A DNA stretch of 41,957 bases from a virus. The stretch covers positions 1 to 41,957 of the IMG/VR virus record IMGVR_UViG_3300048028_000431, one strand, 5' to 3'. This document shows, piece after piece, positions 25,209 through 32,344 of the stretch. Below the pieces are notes generated by a model, which saw only the letters and a program-made list of their open reading frames with translations, searched no databases and was not told where the DNA came from. The translations under genes were made by a program, and so were the position numbers. Every line of letters begins with the position of its first letter. Position 1 is the first letter of the stretch.

Positions 25209-27005
25209 TTATGCCACCTTGGTAATCAATACTTTAAAGTGTCCGTCTGTTACCGAAGCGGCGAATCCTACTTTTATTGTGTTTGTTGTTGCTCTCAACA
25301 CGTCCACATGAACAGTATCATAAGTTATAGTGCTTCCGTCTCCATAAATATCATAGACTTGAACTATTACATCTCTTGAACCTAAGTTGTGTGTTACTGT
25401 ATAAGTATTAGTAGCTTTTGTAACAGAGCTTTCACTAGCCTGTAATATAACCGCAAAATTAGTTGCGCTTACAAAAGCAGCTACACCAGCAGGAGTCACT
25501 GCTCTTGCAGTATCTGTTCCAGCTGCAGCCTCGGTGTTTGTTGCTAATTCAAGAGCACCTCTTTTTGTTGTGCTACCTTGAACAACATTAAACTCTAAAT
25601 CGTTAGCAGCTGGGTTTGAAATTGTAACACCGCCATGCTCTGAAGTTGTGCTTAGGAATTCTACTTCTTCTCCACTTGTTACAGAAGCACCACCTGTGGT
25701 ATTACTTCCATCAAGTTTTAAATTCCATCCACCATAGTTGTCTGCTGTTGCAGAACCTGTGTATCCTAAATCAGATAAAGTAAGGCTTCTTGTGGCTACA
25801 CTTGCATTAGCATCTGTAACATGACCAAGAGTGTCTGTAGTAATATTGATATCTAAATCAGATATAACAACCGCTCCTGTAAGAGCTGTAGTGTCAATAT
25901 CAATATCATCGCCAGGGTGAGTTGGGTGTTGGTAGTTATTGTATTCTGTACTTATAGGAATATTGTAATAAGTCGAACCGTCATTAGTAAACTCCCATCT
26001 ATCATTTGACTCATTCCATCTTAATAACACATTTGTTGAACTACCTCTTTCTACTTCTAAACCTGCATTCTCAGTTGGAGTACCTGAAGCATTGCTATTA
26101 AGAGTAATAATGTTATCAGCAAGAGCAATAGTCTCAGTGTTTATTGTTGTAGATGTTCCAGAAACAACAAGGTTTGTTACTTTTAAAGTTTCTGTGCTTG
26201 GGTTATATTTTAATGTGCTATGAGAAAGCCCTTGTTGAGCACCAGATGCATTTGCTACAGAAGTAATAAATCTATCTGCGTTTGCCGTGTCAGCACTGAT
26301 ACCTTGAAGAACATCGCTATTTGTAGTGAATGTAAGGTTGTTCTGCATGTAAGTTTCAAGAACACTAACATCCATTTTCTTAACAACACCACCATCACTT
26401 ATCATAAATTCATCCGTAGCAACTAATCCTGATGTTAAAGCTCCTTGACCAGAAATAATGTCATCATTTAACATGCTATGATGAACAGCTGCAGAAGCTA
26501 TAGTTGTAGCTATAGATGTTGTTCCTGAGCCTGTAACATCACCAGTAAGTGCAATAGTTTCATTCCCATCTATATAATTAAAACTTGTAACAAAAGTATG
26601 TATTTGGTCTGCTGTAGCTAAAGCTGTACCCCCATCCGCAATAGCTGCTGTTTTTGCTCGAATAGTATCACTATTTATTTCTATCGTAGTGTCATCAACA
26701 TTAACCTCAAGTGCTACAGAAAAATCTCCAGAAGAACTTGTCTCACTACCACTTGCAACACCTAGACCGCTGCCAGCCGTAACTGTAACAGACTCTATAT
26801 CACCAGATGCAGATGACAAAGAAACCCAGTAGTTGCTTGAGCCACCATTATGGAACTTTAAAACATTTTCACTTGAATTATATATAATCCTACCTTCATA
26901 TGTTGCTCCTGCTAAAGTTGGGTCGGAGGATACAACATGAACTTTTGCATTTCTAAGCTCTAGATTTTCTAGAGAAATATTGCTTAAATACTTAATTTCA
27001 GACAT
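25209..27005 (-). CDS. Tail-fibre protein (598 aa)
   Basis: The 598-aa protein is Ser, Thr, Gly, Ala and Asp-rich with beta-repeat character (DGNETIALTGDVTGSGTTSI and LADNIITLNSNASGTPTENA), typical of phage fibres. The N-terminus MSEIKYLSNISLENLELRNA probably docks to the tail or a neighbouring fibre. The C-terminal about 65 residues (YTVTHNLGSRDVIVQVYDIY, then IKVGFAASVTDGHFKVLI) form a compact beta domain. It is related in outline to the end of the neighbouring 233-aa protein. No enzyme motif is seen. It sits 9 bases from both neighbours in the fibre operon. Confidence 0.75.
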   Translation of the reverse strand: MSEIKYLSNISLENLELRNAKVHVVSSDPTLAGATYEGRIIYNSSENVLKFHNGGSSNYWVSLSSASGDIESVTVTAGSGLGVASGSETSSSGDFSVALEVNVDDTTIEINSDTIRAKTAAIADGGTALATADQIHTFVTSFNYIDGNETIALTGDVTGSGTTSIATTIASAAVHHSMLNDDIISGQGALTSGLVATDEFMISDGGVVKKMDVSVLETYMQNNLTFTTNSDVLQGISADTANADRFITSVANASGAQQGLSHSTLKYNPSTETLKVTNLVVSGTSTTINTETIALADNIITLNSNASGTPTENAGLEVERGSSTNVLLRWNESNDRWEFTNDGSTYYNIPISTEYNNYQHPTHPGDDIDIDTTALTGAVVISDLDINITTDTLGHVTDANASVATRSLTLSDLGYTGSATADNYGGWNLKLDGSNTTGGASVTSGEEVEFLSTTSEHGGVTISNPAANDLEFNVVQGSTTKRGALELATNTEAAAGTDTARAVTPAGVAAFVSATNFAVILQASESSVTKATNTYTVTHNLGSRDVIVQVYDIYGDGSTITYDTVHVDVLRATTNTIKVGFAASVTDGHFKVLITKVA

Positions 27006-27014
27006 TTTTTATTA

Positions 27015-27716
27015 TTAGTTTATAAAAGCTTTTCCAGCAAATGAACTAGCAAAGCTTATTGTTAAATTATTTACATCCGTGTGTTCTACTTTTCCTATTA
27101 CTTGTGTTCCAGCTGTATCAACAATAGTTGCACTTGGAAATTTATTTAGGTTGTGATTAACACTCCAGGTGTTTGACGGAGTAGCTTGAGTAAATACAAA
27201 ATTCTTATCAATACTATCTACATCATACGTTAGCAAAGATATTAAATAATCTGATTCAGATTCCAAGCCACCATTTCCACCTTGGTAGGTTAGAGTGACA
27301 TCATAAAACAATGCGTTAAGGCTATTTATGTTTGCACTAGACCACTTATAAACACCAAAACTTGATGGGTTAGAAGCCAATCTAATCAAAACTATAGAAC
27401 CCACAAGGGGTGTGTACATAGCCGACACATTTGTGTCTCCAGCATCAGTAACACTAATTTCTATATTTGATACTGAAGAATAAGAAACATTAGTGCCTGC
27501 ATCAGTAGATAAAACAAAAGAACCTGAACTTCTTTCACTTGTTCTTTTAAATTTAAACCTTGTGCCTGTGCTTTCAATGGATGATGATGTATTTAAGAAA
27601 GCCGCTACATCAGATGCGGTAAAGTTTTTAGTTACAGTTCCATTTGAATCAGTACCAATCCATTTATCTTGTGCAGTTACAATAGTATCTATTGCGTATG
27701 TACTTATTCTAGCCAT
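27015..27716 (-). CDS. Short fibre/adaptor protein with shared N-terminal ISTY module
   Basis: The 233-aa protein starts MARISTYAIDTIVTAQDKWI followed by GTDSNGTVTKNFTASDVAAF. This is clearly similar to the start of the 186-aa protein at 32344-32904. The middle is beta-rich. The C-terminus, WSVNHNLNKFPSATIVDTAG then ISFASSFAGKAFIN, is a fibre-tip domain of the kind W-x-HNL...P, resembling the end of the 598-aa fibre. It is first in the fibre operon, 17 bases after a -7 element. An adaptor or short fibre role is inferred. Confidence 0.7.
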   Translation of the reverse strand: MARISTYAIDTIVTAQDKWIGTDSNGTVTKNFTASDVAAFLNTSSSIESTGTRFKFKRTSERSSGSFVLSTDAGTNVSYSSVSNIEISVTDAGDTNVSAMYTPLVGSIVLIRLASNPSSFGVYKWSSANINSLNALFYDVTLTYQGGNGGLESESDYLISLLTYDVDSIDKNFVFTQATPSNTWSVNHNLNKFPSATIVDTAGTQVIGKVEHTDVNNLTISFASSFAGKAFIN

Positions 27717-27733
27717 TTAATAAATTCTTTATG

Positions 27734-27741
27734 CAAAGATA
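27734..27741 (-). promoter_or_regulatory. Bacteroidota-type -7 promoter element (TATCTTTG) with overlapping inverted repeat
   Basis: The minus strand reads TATCTTTG 17 bases before the 233-aa fibre gene. Inverted arms AAGATAA (27736-27742) and TTATCTT (27760-27766) overlap the element, which could be an operator. That part is weak in such AT-rich DNA. Confidence 0.5.
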
Positions 27742-27768
27742 AGATTTAATACAAAGCAATTATCTTAA

Positions 27769-28233
27769 TTACTTTTTAAATAAGCTTGTTGCTTTTTCTG
27801 TTGTACGTCCTCCAAAATAAGCTAAAACAACAGCCATCATTACCTTTTCGAAAGTGTCATTCCACAAAGCGTTTATTTGAAATGGTATTGTTTCAACACT
27901 ATCTAATATACCAGCCATTGAGAATATAGTTATACACCATATTAAAACCATTGGACGAACATTCTTAGACATCCATGAGTCTGACATAGAATCTGCTTGC
28001 CATCTTGAAGTTATTGATTCTATTTCTTTATTTTGTTGCTCATATATAAGCTGCTGTAGTTTGATTTTATCTTCATTAGAGACATCTGCTTTAGTTATTT
28101 CTGCAATAGCTTCTTTAGGTGAAGTTACCCCCTCTAAAACTTTGCCAAGTGTTGGGTTTATCATCCCCGCAGCTCCCAAAAGCAGTTTTCCCACCGTAGT
28201 GTCTTTGAATTTCTTTTTAGGTTTTGTGCTCAT
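27769..28233 (-). CDS. Holin of the 3-TM / gene-transfer-release type
   Basis: The 154-aa protein has an N-terminal region with a weak hydrophobic stretch (VGKLLLGAAGMINPTLG, about 14-30), then a helical middle with SRWQADSMSDSWMSKNVRP (76-94). That string is typical of the Holin_3TM family. A TM segment at about 93-112 (MVLIWCITIFSMAGIL) and another at about 128-142 (KVMMAVVLAYFGGRTTEK) follow. The YFGGRTxEK ending is also characteristic. It overlaps the peptidoglycan-enzyme gene by 4 bases, the expected partner. Holins of this type form the inner-membrane lesion that lets the lytic enzyme out. Confidence 0.8.
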   Translation of the reverse strand: MSTKPKKKFKDTTVGKLLLGAAGMINPTLGKVLEGVTSPKEAIAEITKADVSNEDKIKLQQLIYEQQNKEIESITSRWQADSMSDSWMSKNVRPMVLIWCITIFSMAGILDSVETIPFQINALWNDTFEKVMMAVVLAYFGGRTTEKATSLFKK

Positions 28234-28835
28234 GATATATCATTTGAATTAATAAGAGTGTAAGTAAATGAGTTTCCCCAAACCTCTTTTGCATTATACA
28301 TTATTGACATAAACTCTTCAAAGTCGTCGCTATTAGCCATGACCTGACATCCAGCAGACCACTTATCAACTCTTGTAGAACTTTTGCCAGCTTTATGAAT
28401 ATTTATTCCAAATATGCCGTTATCTAAGGTTTCTAAATCATAGACCTCATTAAGATTTTTATCTCTGTAAACAGTCATGGGTAATTTTTGTCCAAGTGCA
28501 TTATACTTGCCCTGGTGTTTTCTGATTTTATGTGAGCCAGAATACTGACCTTCTTTTAATATGGCAACACCTTTTTTATTCATAATATTTTCAACCCAAT
28601 ACTTACCTGGGTCAGTTGTTGCTTTGAAGCAGTGAAAACACCACTCATCTTGTTCATCTTTATAAGAAACAGTTATACAGTCATCAAATTTATTAGTCAC
28701 ATTGTCTTCTGTTTCAGAATTTCTAACCCCAACAATATTTACGTTATATTGACCAGACTCAAACCATTTGTGGCCTAATCCCTTAACTGCATCTTTAATT
28801 TGCTTCATAGTAAAGCATACTCCACAACAAGCCAT
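28230..28835 (-). CDS. Putative endolysin / peptidoglycan enzyme with a YkuD-like H...SxGC motif
   Basis: The 201-aa protein has no signal peptide, as expected of a holin-dependent enzyme. Its C-terminal half has FGINIHKAG with His147, then VDKWSAGCQV with Ser160, Gly162 and Cys163. This resembles the H-x(n)-S-x-G-C core of L,D-transpeptidase (YkuD) domains. Other conserved-looking strings are VRN at 37-39, GQYSGSHKIRKHQGKYNALG at 96-115 and FTYTLI at 190-195. From memory this family occurs in phages and bacteria and is often left hypothetical. The 4-base overlap with the holin gene supports lysis. Catalysis could be transpeptidase, carboxypeptidase or endopeptidase; sequence alone cannot decide. 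An ATG at codon 10 is an alternative start. Confidence 0.65.
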   Translation of the reverse strand: MACCGVCFTMKQIKDAVKGLGHKWFESGQYNVNIVGVRNSETEDNVTNKFDDCITVSYKDEQDEWCFHCFKATTDPGKYWVENIMNKKGVAILKEGQYSGSHKIRKHQGKYNALGQKLPMTVYRDKNLNEVYDLETLDNGIFGINIHKAGKSSTRVDKWSAGCQVMANSDDFEEFMSIMYNAKEVWGNSFTYTLINSNDIS

Positions 28836-28845
28836 ATTCTAATTT

Positions 28846-29058
28846 TTATTTTGTTGTTAAAACATGTAAAAGCCAAATCACTGTACTCATTGATAAAAAC
28901 TTCATTAATCCCTTATCAAATTCAGTTACTTTTTTACTGTCTTTTACATTAACTACTTCAAATAAAGTGTCAGGATGAGCTCTGTCCCATGATGGTTTAG
29001 CTGGTGCACAGCTAGACGTTAAAAACAAAACAATTATCAACACTAATACTTTTTTCAA
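28846..29058 (-). CDS. Small lipoprotein with C-terminal hydrophobic segment, spanin candidate
   Basis: The 70-aa protein has a lipoprotein signal (MKKVLVLIIVLFLTSSC) with Cys17 as the likely lipidated residue. A short hydrophilic stretch (18-53) follows, then a hydrophobic segment FLSMSTVIWLLHVL (54-67). A lipid anchor at one end and a hydrophobic helix at the other is the plan of unimolecular spanins, but the link is much shorter than in T1 gp11. It may instead be an outer-membrane spanin partnering the 97-aa coil protein. It overlaps the thioredoxin-like gene by 4 bases and precedes the endolysin by 10. The lipoprotein call is strong; the spanin role is inferred. Confidence 0.65.
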   Translation of the reverse strand: MKKVLVLIIVLFLTSSCAPAKPSWDRAHPDTLFEVVNVKDSKKVTEFDKGLMKFLSMSTVIWLLHVLTTK

Positions 29059-29474
29059 AATCTATTTTCTTTTTTTAAACTATTTATATCTGATTGTATT
29101 TCAGAAAGACTTGAAGGAAATTCTAAATCCAACCCCGCTTTGTAAGACAACTCCTTTATACCATCTTTAAAAACTAAAACAGTTGGAGCCATTCTTATCC
29201 TGTACTTTTTTTTAGCGAGTGGCGCTAAAGCAACATCAACCCTGTGATATGTAACACCTTTTAAACCACTCCACTCTCTAAAACAATTGTCCTGGTTAAA
29301 CTCAGCCCAGAACTCAATAACAACTATGCCTGAGTCAGAATCGTCATATTGGCTATTTTCTTTTATTTTTTCTTCAAAATCTGAATCTGTTATCCAGTAT
29401 TTCTTTGGTACTACCTCATATTGTGTTTGTGCAAAAGAAGAAAAACTTAATAATAATAGTAAATATTTCATCAT
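29055..29474 (-). CDS. Exported thioredoxin-fold protein lacking the CxxC active site
   Basis: The 139-aa protein has a flavobacterial signal peptide (MMKYLLLLLSFSSFAQ, cleavage near 15). The mature part shows a thioredoxin outline: strand VVIEFWAEF (51-59), later HRVDVA (77-82), then RIRMAPTVLVFKDG with the cis-proline Pro97 expected after the central helix. In thioredoxins WCxxC follows the first strand. Here it reads WAEFNQDNC, with one cysteine (Cys64) at a shifted place and no CxxC. Disulfide exchange is therefore unlikely; binding or a single-Cys role is possible. It overlaps both neighbours by 4 bases in the lysis operon and would act in the periplasm. Confidence 0.65.
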   Translation of the reverse strand: MMKYLLLLLSFSSFAQTQYEVVPKKYWITDSDFEEKIKENSQYDDSDSGIVVIEFWAEFNQDNCFREWSGLKGVTYHRVDVALAPLAKKKYRIRMAPTVLVFKDGIKELSYKAGLDLEFPSSLSEIQSDINSLKKENRF

Positions 29475-29764
29475 CTTCCTTTTTGCATCTCATATATTCT
29501 TTCGTCGAGCTTATCTAGTTTTTCTAGAATCATTTCAACATCTTCTTGAGTGTCCATTATTGTTTGACGTATCAACTCATCTTTTAAATCATACTCAACT
29601 CTGTCTATTACAGGTTCAGGCTTTGTCATAGCTTCAGCTATGTCGGCCTGCAATGTATACCACATCCCTGATAAAGTTACAACAAAACCGACTATCATTC
29701 CTATGGTTTTAAAATCTAAGGTTACTTTAGTGTCTTCTGATATTTGAGGTGCTTTTTCGCTCAT
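29471..29764 (-). CDS. Membrane-anchored coiled-coil protein (i-spanin-like topology)
   Basis: The 97-aa protein has a short charged N-terminus, one TM helix (about 20-39, TIGMIVGFVVTLSGMWYTLQ), and a periplasmic-side coiled coil (about 65-97, LIRQTIMDTQEDVEMILEKL and DKLDERIYEMQKGR). This is the topology of an inner-membrane spanin of the Rz type. Similar small membrane coils occur in many phages without known function. It overlaps the outer-membrane-barrel gene by 1 base (TAATG) and the thioredoxin-like gene by 4. The assignment rests on topology and operon only. Confidence 0.65.
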   Translation of the reverse strand: MSEKAPQISEDTKVTLDFKTIGMIVGFVVTLSGMWYTLQADIAEAMTKPEPVIDRVEYDLKDELIRQTIMDTQEDVEMILEKLDKLDERIYEMQKGR

Positions 29765-30924
29765 TACTTAAACATATAATTAATTCCAAATGTTGTTTGG
29801 AAAAGTTTACTATCCCACATTTTTGAGTATTCGCCCTCAGCAAAAACTCCTATATTTCTTCCCAGCTTCCAACCAAAACTTAATCCAGCAGAGTAATCTT
29901 CCCATTGTTCAAGTTTTGCGTCTTCAACCAATCCACCTAACCCCCAGTTATTTCTATTTAAATAAGAAACTGTTTCATCTCCTTTAAGGTATTTATGATG
30001 AGGAAGTATATAATTACCATAAGCATGTAGCCAGAAATTGTTTTTATAATGATAAAAATCAAATCCAATTATAGGAGCAATCTCACCAAAAGAATCAAGT
30101 TGACTCCACATCTCTCTATTATATCTATTCATTAGATTTCTAAAAACTGTTTCCCTAAACTCTAAATCAGAATCAGCAACTCTATTTCCTTGAGAGTCTA
30201 TCCAATACCAATCAGAAGTCTCGTTCCCAAACTCGTCCTCAGATGTGTAGAATATATCGTCATAACCATATTCAAACCCAAGCTCATACCAATAGTTTAC
30301 AGGAAAGCCATCTTCATCTAGTTCGTTTAGCCATATTTCAATTGGGTTATACCCATAAGGGCGTTCATGAGTACGGTAAATAGCACCCATAGATACCGAA
30401 AACTTTTTTCCAATAGGAACTCTAAGTCTTGCTTCAGCTGACATGTAGTTGAGGTTTATTCTACCAACCTCTCTAGATTCTGCTTTTATAATGTGATATT
30501 TTCCTGTGTGCTTTACAAAATATCTATGGTTTTTATATTTGATGCCTCTAAATCTTTCTTCTTCGAAATGGAACTGATATTCAAGTCCTATAACAGCAGA
30601 AGTTGGAGCAGTAAAAGCCAATTGACTTTCTGTTCCATCATAAAAATTCTTTGGTTTTCTTTCATAATCAAACCTTGCGAGTTTTCTTATTCCAAAACCT
30701 ATTCTGTAATCGTAAGGGTATTCTGGTGTATTATCTTCTACAACTGGAACGCTGTAAAGTCCACCGTTGGGATTTGTTCGTACAAAATATAATGGCTCTG
30801 CTTCTTCTATTGAGTTAGAAATATCACCAGCAGCGTATACTGTACTATATTTAAATATTTTATCTAATATCTGTGCATTAAGTGTGGCGCTAAATAAAAG
30901 CACCAACCATAATAATTTTTTCAT
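29764..30924 (-). CDS. Predicted outer-membrane beta-barrel protein carried by the phage
   Basis: The 386-aa protein starts with a signal peptide (MKKLLWLVLLFSATLNAQ, cleavage near 17). The mature part alternates polar and aromatic residues as in amphipathic strands: EARLRVPIGKKFSVSMGAIY, FWLHAYGNYIL, AGLSFGWKLGRNIGVFAEGE. It ends TTFGINYMFK, a strand closing on an aromatic residue as outer-membrane barrels do. Tyr and Trp are abundant. A Gly/Asp/Tyr-rich loop region lies at 200-270. It is unusual cargo for a lytic phage. It is first of the tight lysis operon, 1 base after the 81-aa gene start region. Possible roles are superinfection exclusion, receptor masking or outer-membrane disruption at lysis. 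The barrel prediction was made by eye. Confidence 0.7.
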   Translation of the reverse strand: MKKLLWLVLLFSATLNAQILDKIFKYSTVYAAGDISNSIEEAEPLYFVRTNPNGGLYSVPVVEDNTPEYPYDYRIGFGIRKLARFDYERKPKNFYDGTESQLAFTAPTSAVIGLEYQFHFEEERFRGIKYKNHRYFVKHTGKYHIIKAESREVGRINLNYMSAEARLRVPIGKKFSVSMGAIYRTHERPYGYNPIEIWLNELDEDGFPVNYWYELGFEYGYDDIFYTSEDEFGNETSDWYWIDSQGNRVADSDLEFRETVFRNLMNRYNREMWSQLDSFGEIAPIIGFDFYHYKNNFWLHAYGNYILPHHKYLKGDETVSYLNRNNWGLGGLVEDAKLEQWEDYSAGLSFGWKLGRNIGVFAEGEYSKMWDSKLFQTTFGINYMFK

Positions 30925-30925
30925 T

Positions 30926-31171
30926 TTACTTTTTCTTACCGCCGCCCCTAGCTCTGTTAGCCTTTTGTCTTTCTAATACCAAACGACTACCTTTGTGGGA
31001 GCAATCTAATTTGTCTCCTTTTTTCGATTTCTTGTTTTTTTTATTAAATAGATTGCATTCAACTCTTTTGCGCACTGCTTCTTTTTTCTTTTGAGCTTTT
31101 GCGCTTGACTTCCTATGCTTTATTCTTGCTTTAGGATTGTCTCGGTAATATCTTGCTGTTTTACTTAACAT
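30926..31171 (-). CDS. Small Lys/Arg-rich protein (81 aa)
   Basis: The 81-aa protein is about 40 percent Lys and Arg: MLSKTARYYRDNPKARIKHR, then AQKKKEAVRKRVECN, KKGDKLDCSH and KANRARGGGKKK. The YYRDNPxAR start and the DCSHK(G) and NRARGG end form a pattern I have seen in small proteins of marine phages. Cys and His at 55-56 could bind metal, but there are too few ligands for a finger. It is probably a DNA-associated virion or head protein. It is 1 base from the outer-membrane-barrel gene. Confidence 0.6.
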   Translation of the reverse strand: MLSKTARYYRDNPKARIKHRKSSAKAQKKKEAVRKRVECNLFNKKNKKSKKGDKLDCSHKGSRLVLERQKANRARGGGKKK

Positions 31172-31173
31172 AG

Positions 31174-31326
31174 TTATTTACCGTATGGGAACATTCTGTT
31201 TAGGGTGTCTCTTCTTTCTCCACACCCACAAGGTTTTCCCATTTTCTTAGATATAGTGTCTGCAACCTTTTTTATTCCAGTTGCTTTAGTTAATCTCTCT
31301 ACAGTATCTCCTAGACCCCTATCCAT
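31174..31326 (-). CDS. Tiny Cys-containing protein with CGCGERR...LNRMFPYG ending (50 aa)
   Basis: A 51-codon frame from the ATG at 31326 encodes MDRGLGDTVERLTKATGIKK, then VADTISKKMGKPCGCGERRD, then TLNRMFPYGK. The GDTVxxxTKATGIKK plus CGCxxRRxxLNxxFPY outline recurs, as I recall, in tiny genes of Bacteroidota and marine phages. A CxC pair might bind metal. It lies 2 bases from both neighbours, so it is a real operon member although easily missed by gene finders. Confidence 0.7.
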   Translation of the reverse strand: MDRGLGDTVERLTKATGIKKVADTISKKMGKPCGCGERRDTLNRMFPYGK

Positions 31327-31328
31327 TA

Positions 31329-31421
31329 TTATTTTTTCTTTTTTTTCTTCTTAACTACTTTTTTCTTCTTAGCCATTGGCTTAGATTTCTTTTTACTGTA
31401 TGTTGCGCTTCCGTATGGCAT
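31329..31421 (-). CDS. Micro-protein with poly-lysine tail (30 aa)
   Basis: A 31-codon frame encodes MPYGSATYSKKKSKPMAKKK followed by KVVKKKKKKK; more than half of the residues are Lys. The MPYG start and exact fit between neighbours (2 and 16 bases) support it. The poly-A coding DNA also makes chance frames likely, so confidence is moderate. If real it would be a DNA-binding or charge-neutralizing peptide. Confidence 0.45.
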   Translation of the reverse strand: MPYGSATYSKKKSKPMAKKKKVVKKKKKKK

Positions 31422-31437
31422 AATTATTTTTTTTAAA

Positions 31438-31560
31438 TTATTTTTTCTTTTTTAGTTTTGCTAATTTCTTAAAATCAGCACCTGTTATCTTATCAAAAGG
31501 CGGAGCTAATTTAGCTATTTTCATTTGTTTTGCAGTAAGCTTTTTCTTTTTTGACTTCAT
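31438..31560 (-). CDS. Tiny basic protein, LAPPFDKITGADFKKL family (40 aa)
   Basis: A 41-codon frame from the ATG at 31560 encodes MKSKKKKLTAKQMKIAKLAP, then PFDKITGADFKKLAKLKKKK. The core LAPPxDKITGADFxxL is one I remember from tiny basic genes scattered through marine phage genomes, so I trust it despite its size. A TAnnTTTG match (TAAATTTG, 31565-31572) ends 4 bases before the ATG, which would imply a leaderless transcript or chance. Function unknown. Confidence 0.7.
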   Translation of the reverse strand: MKSKKKKLTAKQMKIAKLAPPFDKITGADFKKLAKLKKKK

Positions 31561-31594
31561 TTTTCAAATTTAATAAAAATCTAAATACCTTTTA

Positions 31595-32050
31595 CTAACA
31601 GTCACAGTTACATCCAGAGCTGTTTCTGGCTATCACACTTGCTCCCTTTTTGTTTTTTCCAGTTAAAAGACTCACAACATCTTTAGCGTTTGATGTCAAT
31701 TTCTTTACATTTAAACTTTGAGCGTTTTTAATAATACTCGCTCCTAAAGGAATTACTTGTCCAAGTGTTGTTTCTTGTATATTCTTTCTTAGTTTATTTA
31801 CCTGTGATGCAGCACCTTGAACATCTTGTATTATTTCTCCAGCTTGAGTTTTACCACCTCTTTGTTGTCGTATTAAACCCCTTGCCTCTTGTCTTATAGA
31901 TTCCTTTTCTTCTCTTGATTGAGCATTCCTTAGATTTTGTCTTCTATTTTTTCTTATATCTCTAATGTTCTGTCTTTTTTGTTTATCGCTCTTAATTTTT
32001 GGCATAAACAAAACGTCGGTGTTTATTATTTTCTTCTTTTCCTTGGCCAT
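31595..32050 (-). CDS. Basic hypothetical protein ending CNCDC (151 aa)
   Basis: The 151-aa protein has a very basic helical first half (KQKRQNIRDIRKNRRQNLRN, about 24-43). The second half is Ala/Gln/Leu-rich (VNKLRKNIQETTLGQVIPLG) and the end is Cys-rich, SSGCNCDC. There is no signal peptide. The three closely spaced cysteines at the very C-terminus could bind metal or form disulfides. It lies 3 bases from the 96-aa gene. Probably a minor virion or DNA-binding protein; unrecognised. Confidence 0.6.
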   Translation of the reverse strand: MAKEKKKIINTDVLFMPKIKSDKQKRQNIRDIRKNRRQNLRNAQSREEKESIRQEARGLIRQQRGGKTQAGEIIQDVQGAASQVNKLRKNIQETTLGQVIPLGASIIKNAQSLNVKKLTSNAKDVVSLLTGKNKKGASVIARNSSGCNCDC

Positions 32051-32053
32051 AAC

Positions 32054-32344
32054 TTAATATTTTCCTCTTTTTGAACTTGGTGAAGACTTTGTAGAGCCGC
32101 CCTTACCAGCCCATAACTTTTTACAAGCCCAATATCTTGCCGTTAATTTATTTGTAGCTGATGAGCATTTATGCCTTGCTTTAAAAGACTTTCTTGCTGC
32201 GGCTGAATAATTATGACCATAGCCTTTTGCTCCAAAATGAATTAGCTTTTCTTTTCCATTAGCACAAGCTTTAACCATTTTCTTTTTTCCTGCTCTGTCG
32301 CTTGCTCTAACAACATTGCATTTCATTTTACTTTTGTCTGCCAT
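32054..32344 (-). CDS. Basic Cys-containing protein, HFGAKGYxHNYS type (96 aa)
   Basis: The start at 32344 is preferred because its ATG overlaps the previous stop (TAATG); it gives 96 aa from MADKSKMKCNVVRASDRAGK. The core KLIHFGAKGYGHNYSAAARK then FKARHKCSSATNKLTARYWA resembles small basic proteins known from marine phages and algal viruses (similar in outline to Pfam families of unknown function found there; recalled, not checked). There are five cysteines. A nucleic-acid-binding structural role is possible. Confidence 0.65.
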   Translation of the reverse strand: MADKSKMKCNVVRASDRAGKKKMVKACANGKEKLIHFGAKGYGHNYSAAARKSFKARHKCSSATNKLTARYWACKKLWAGKGGSTKSSPSSKRGKY

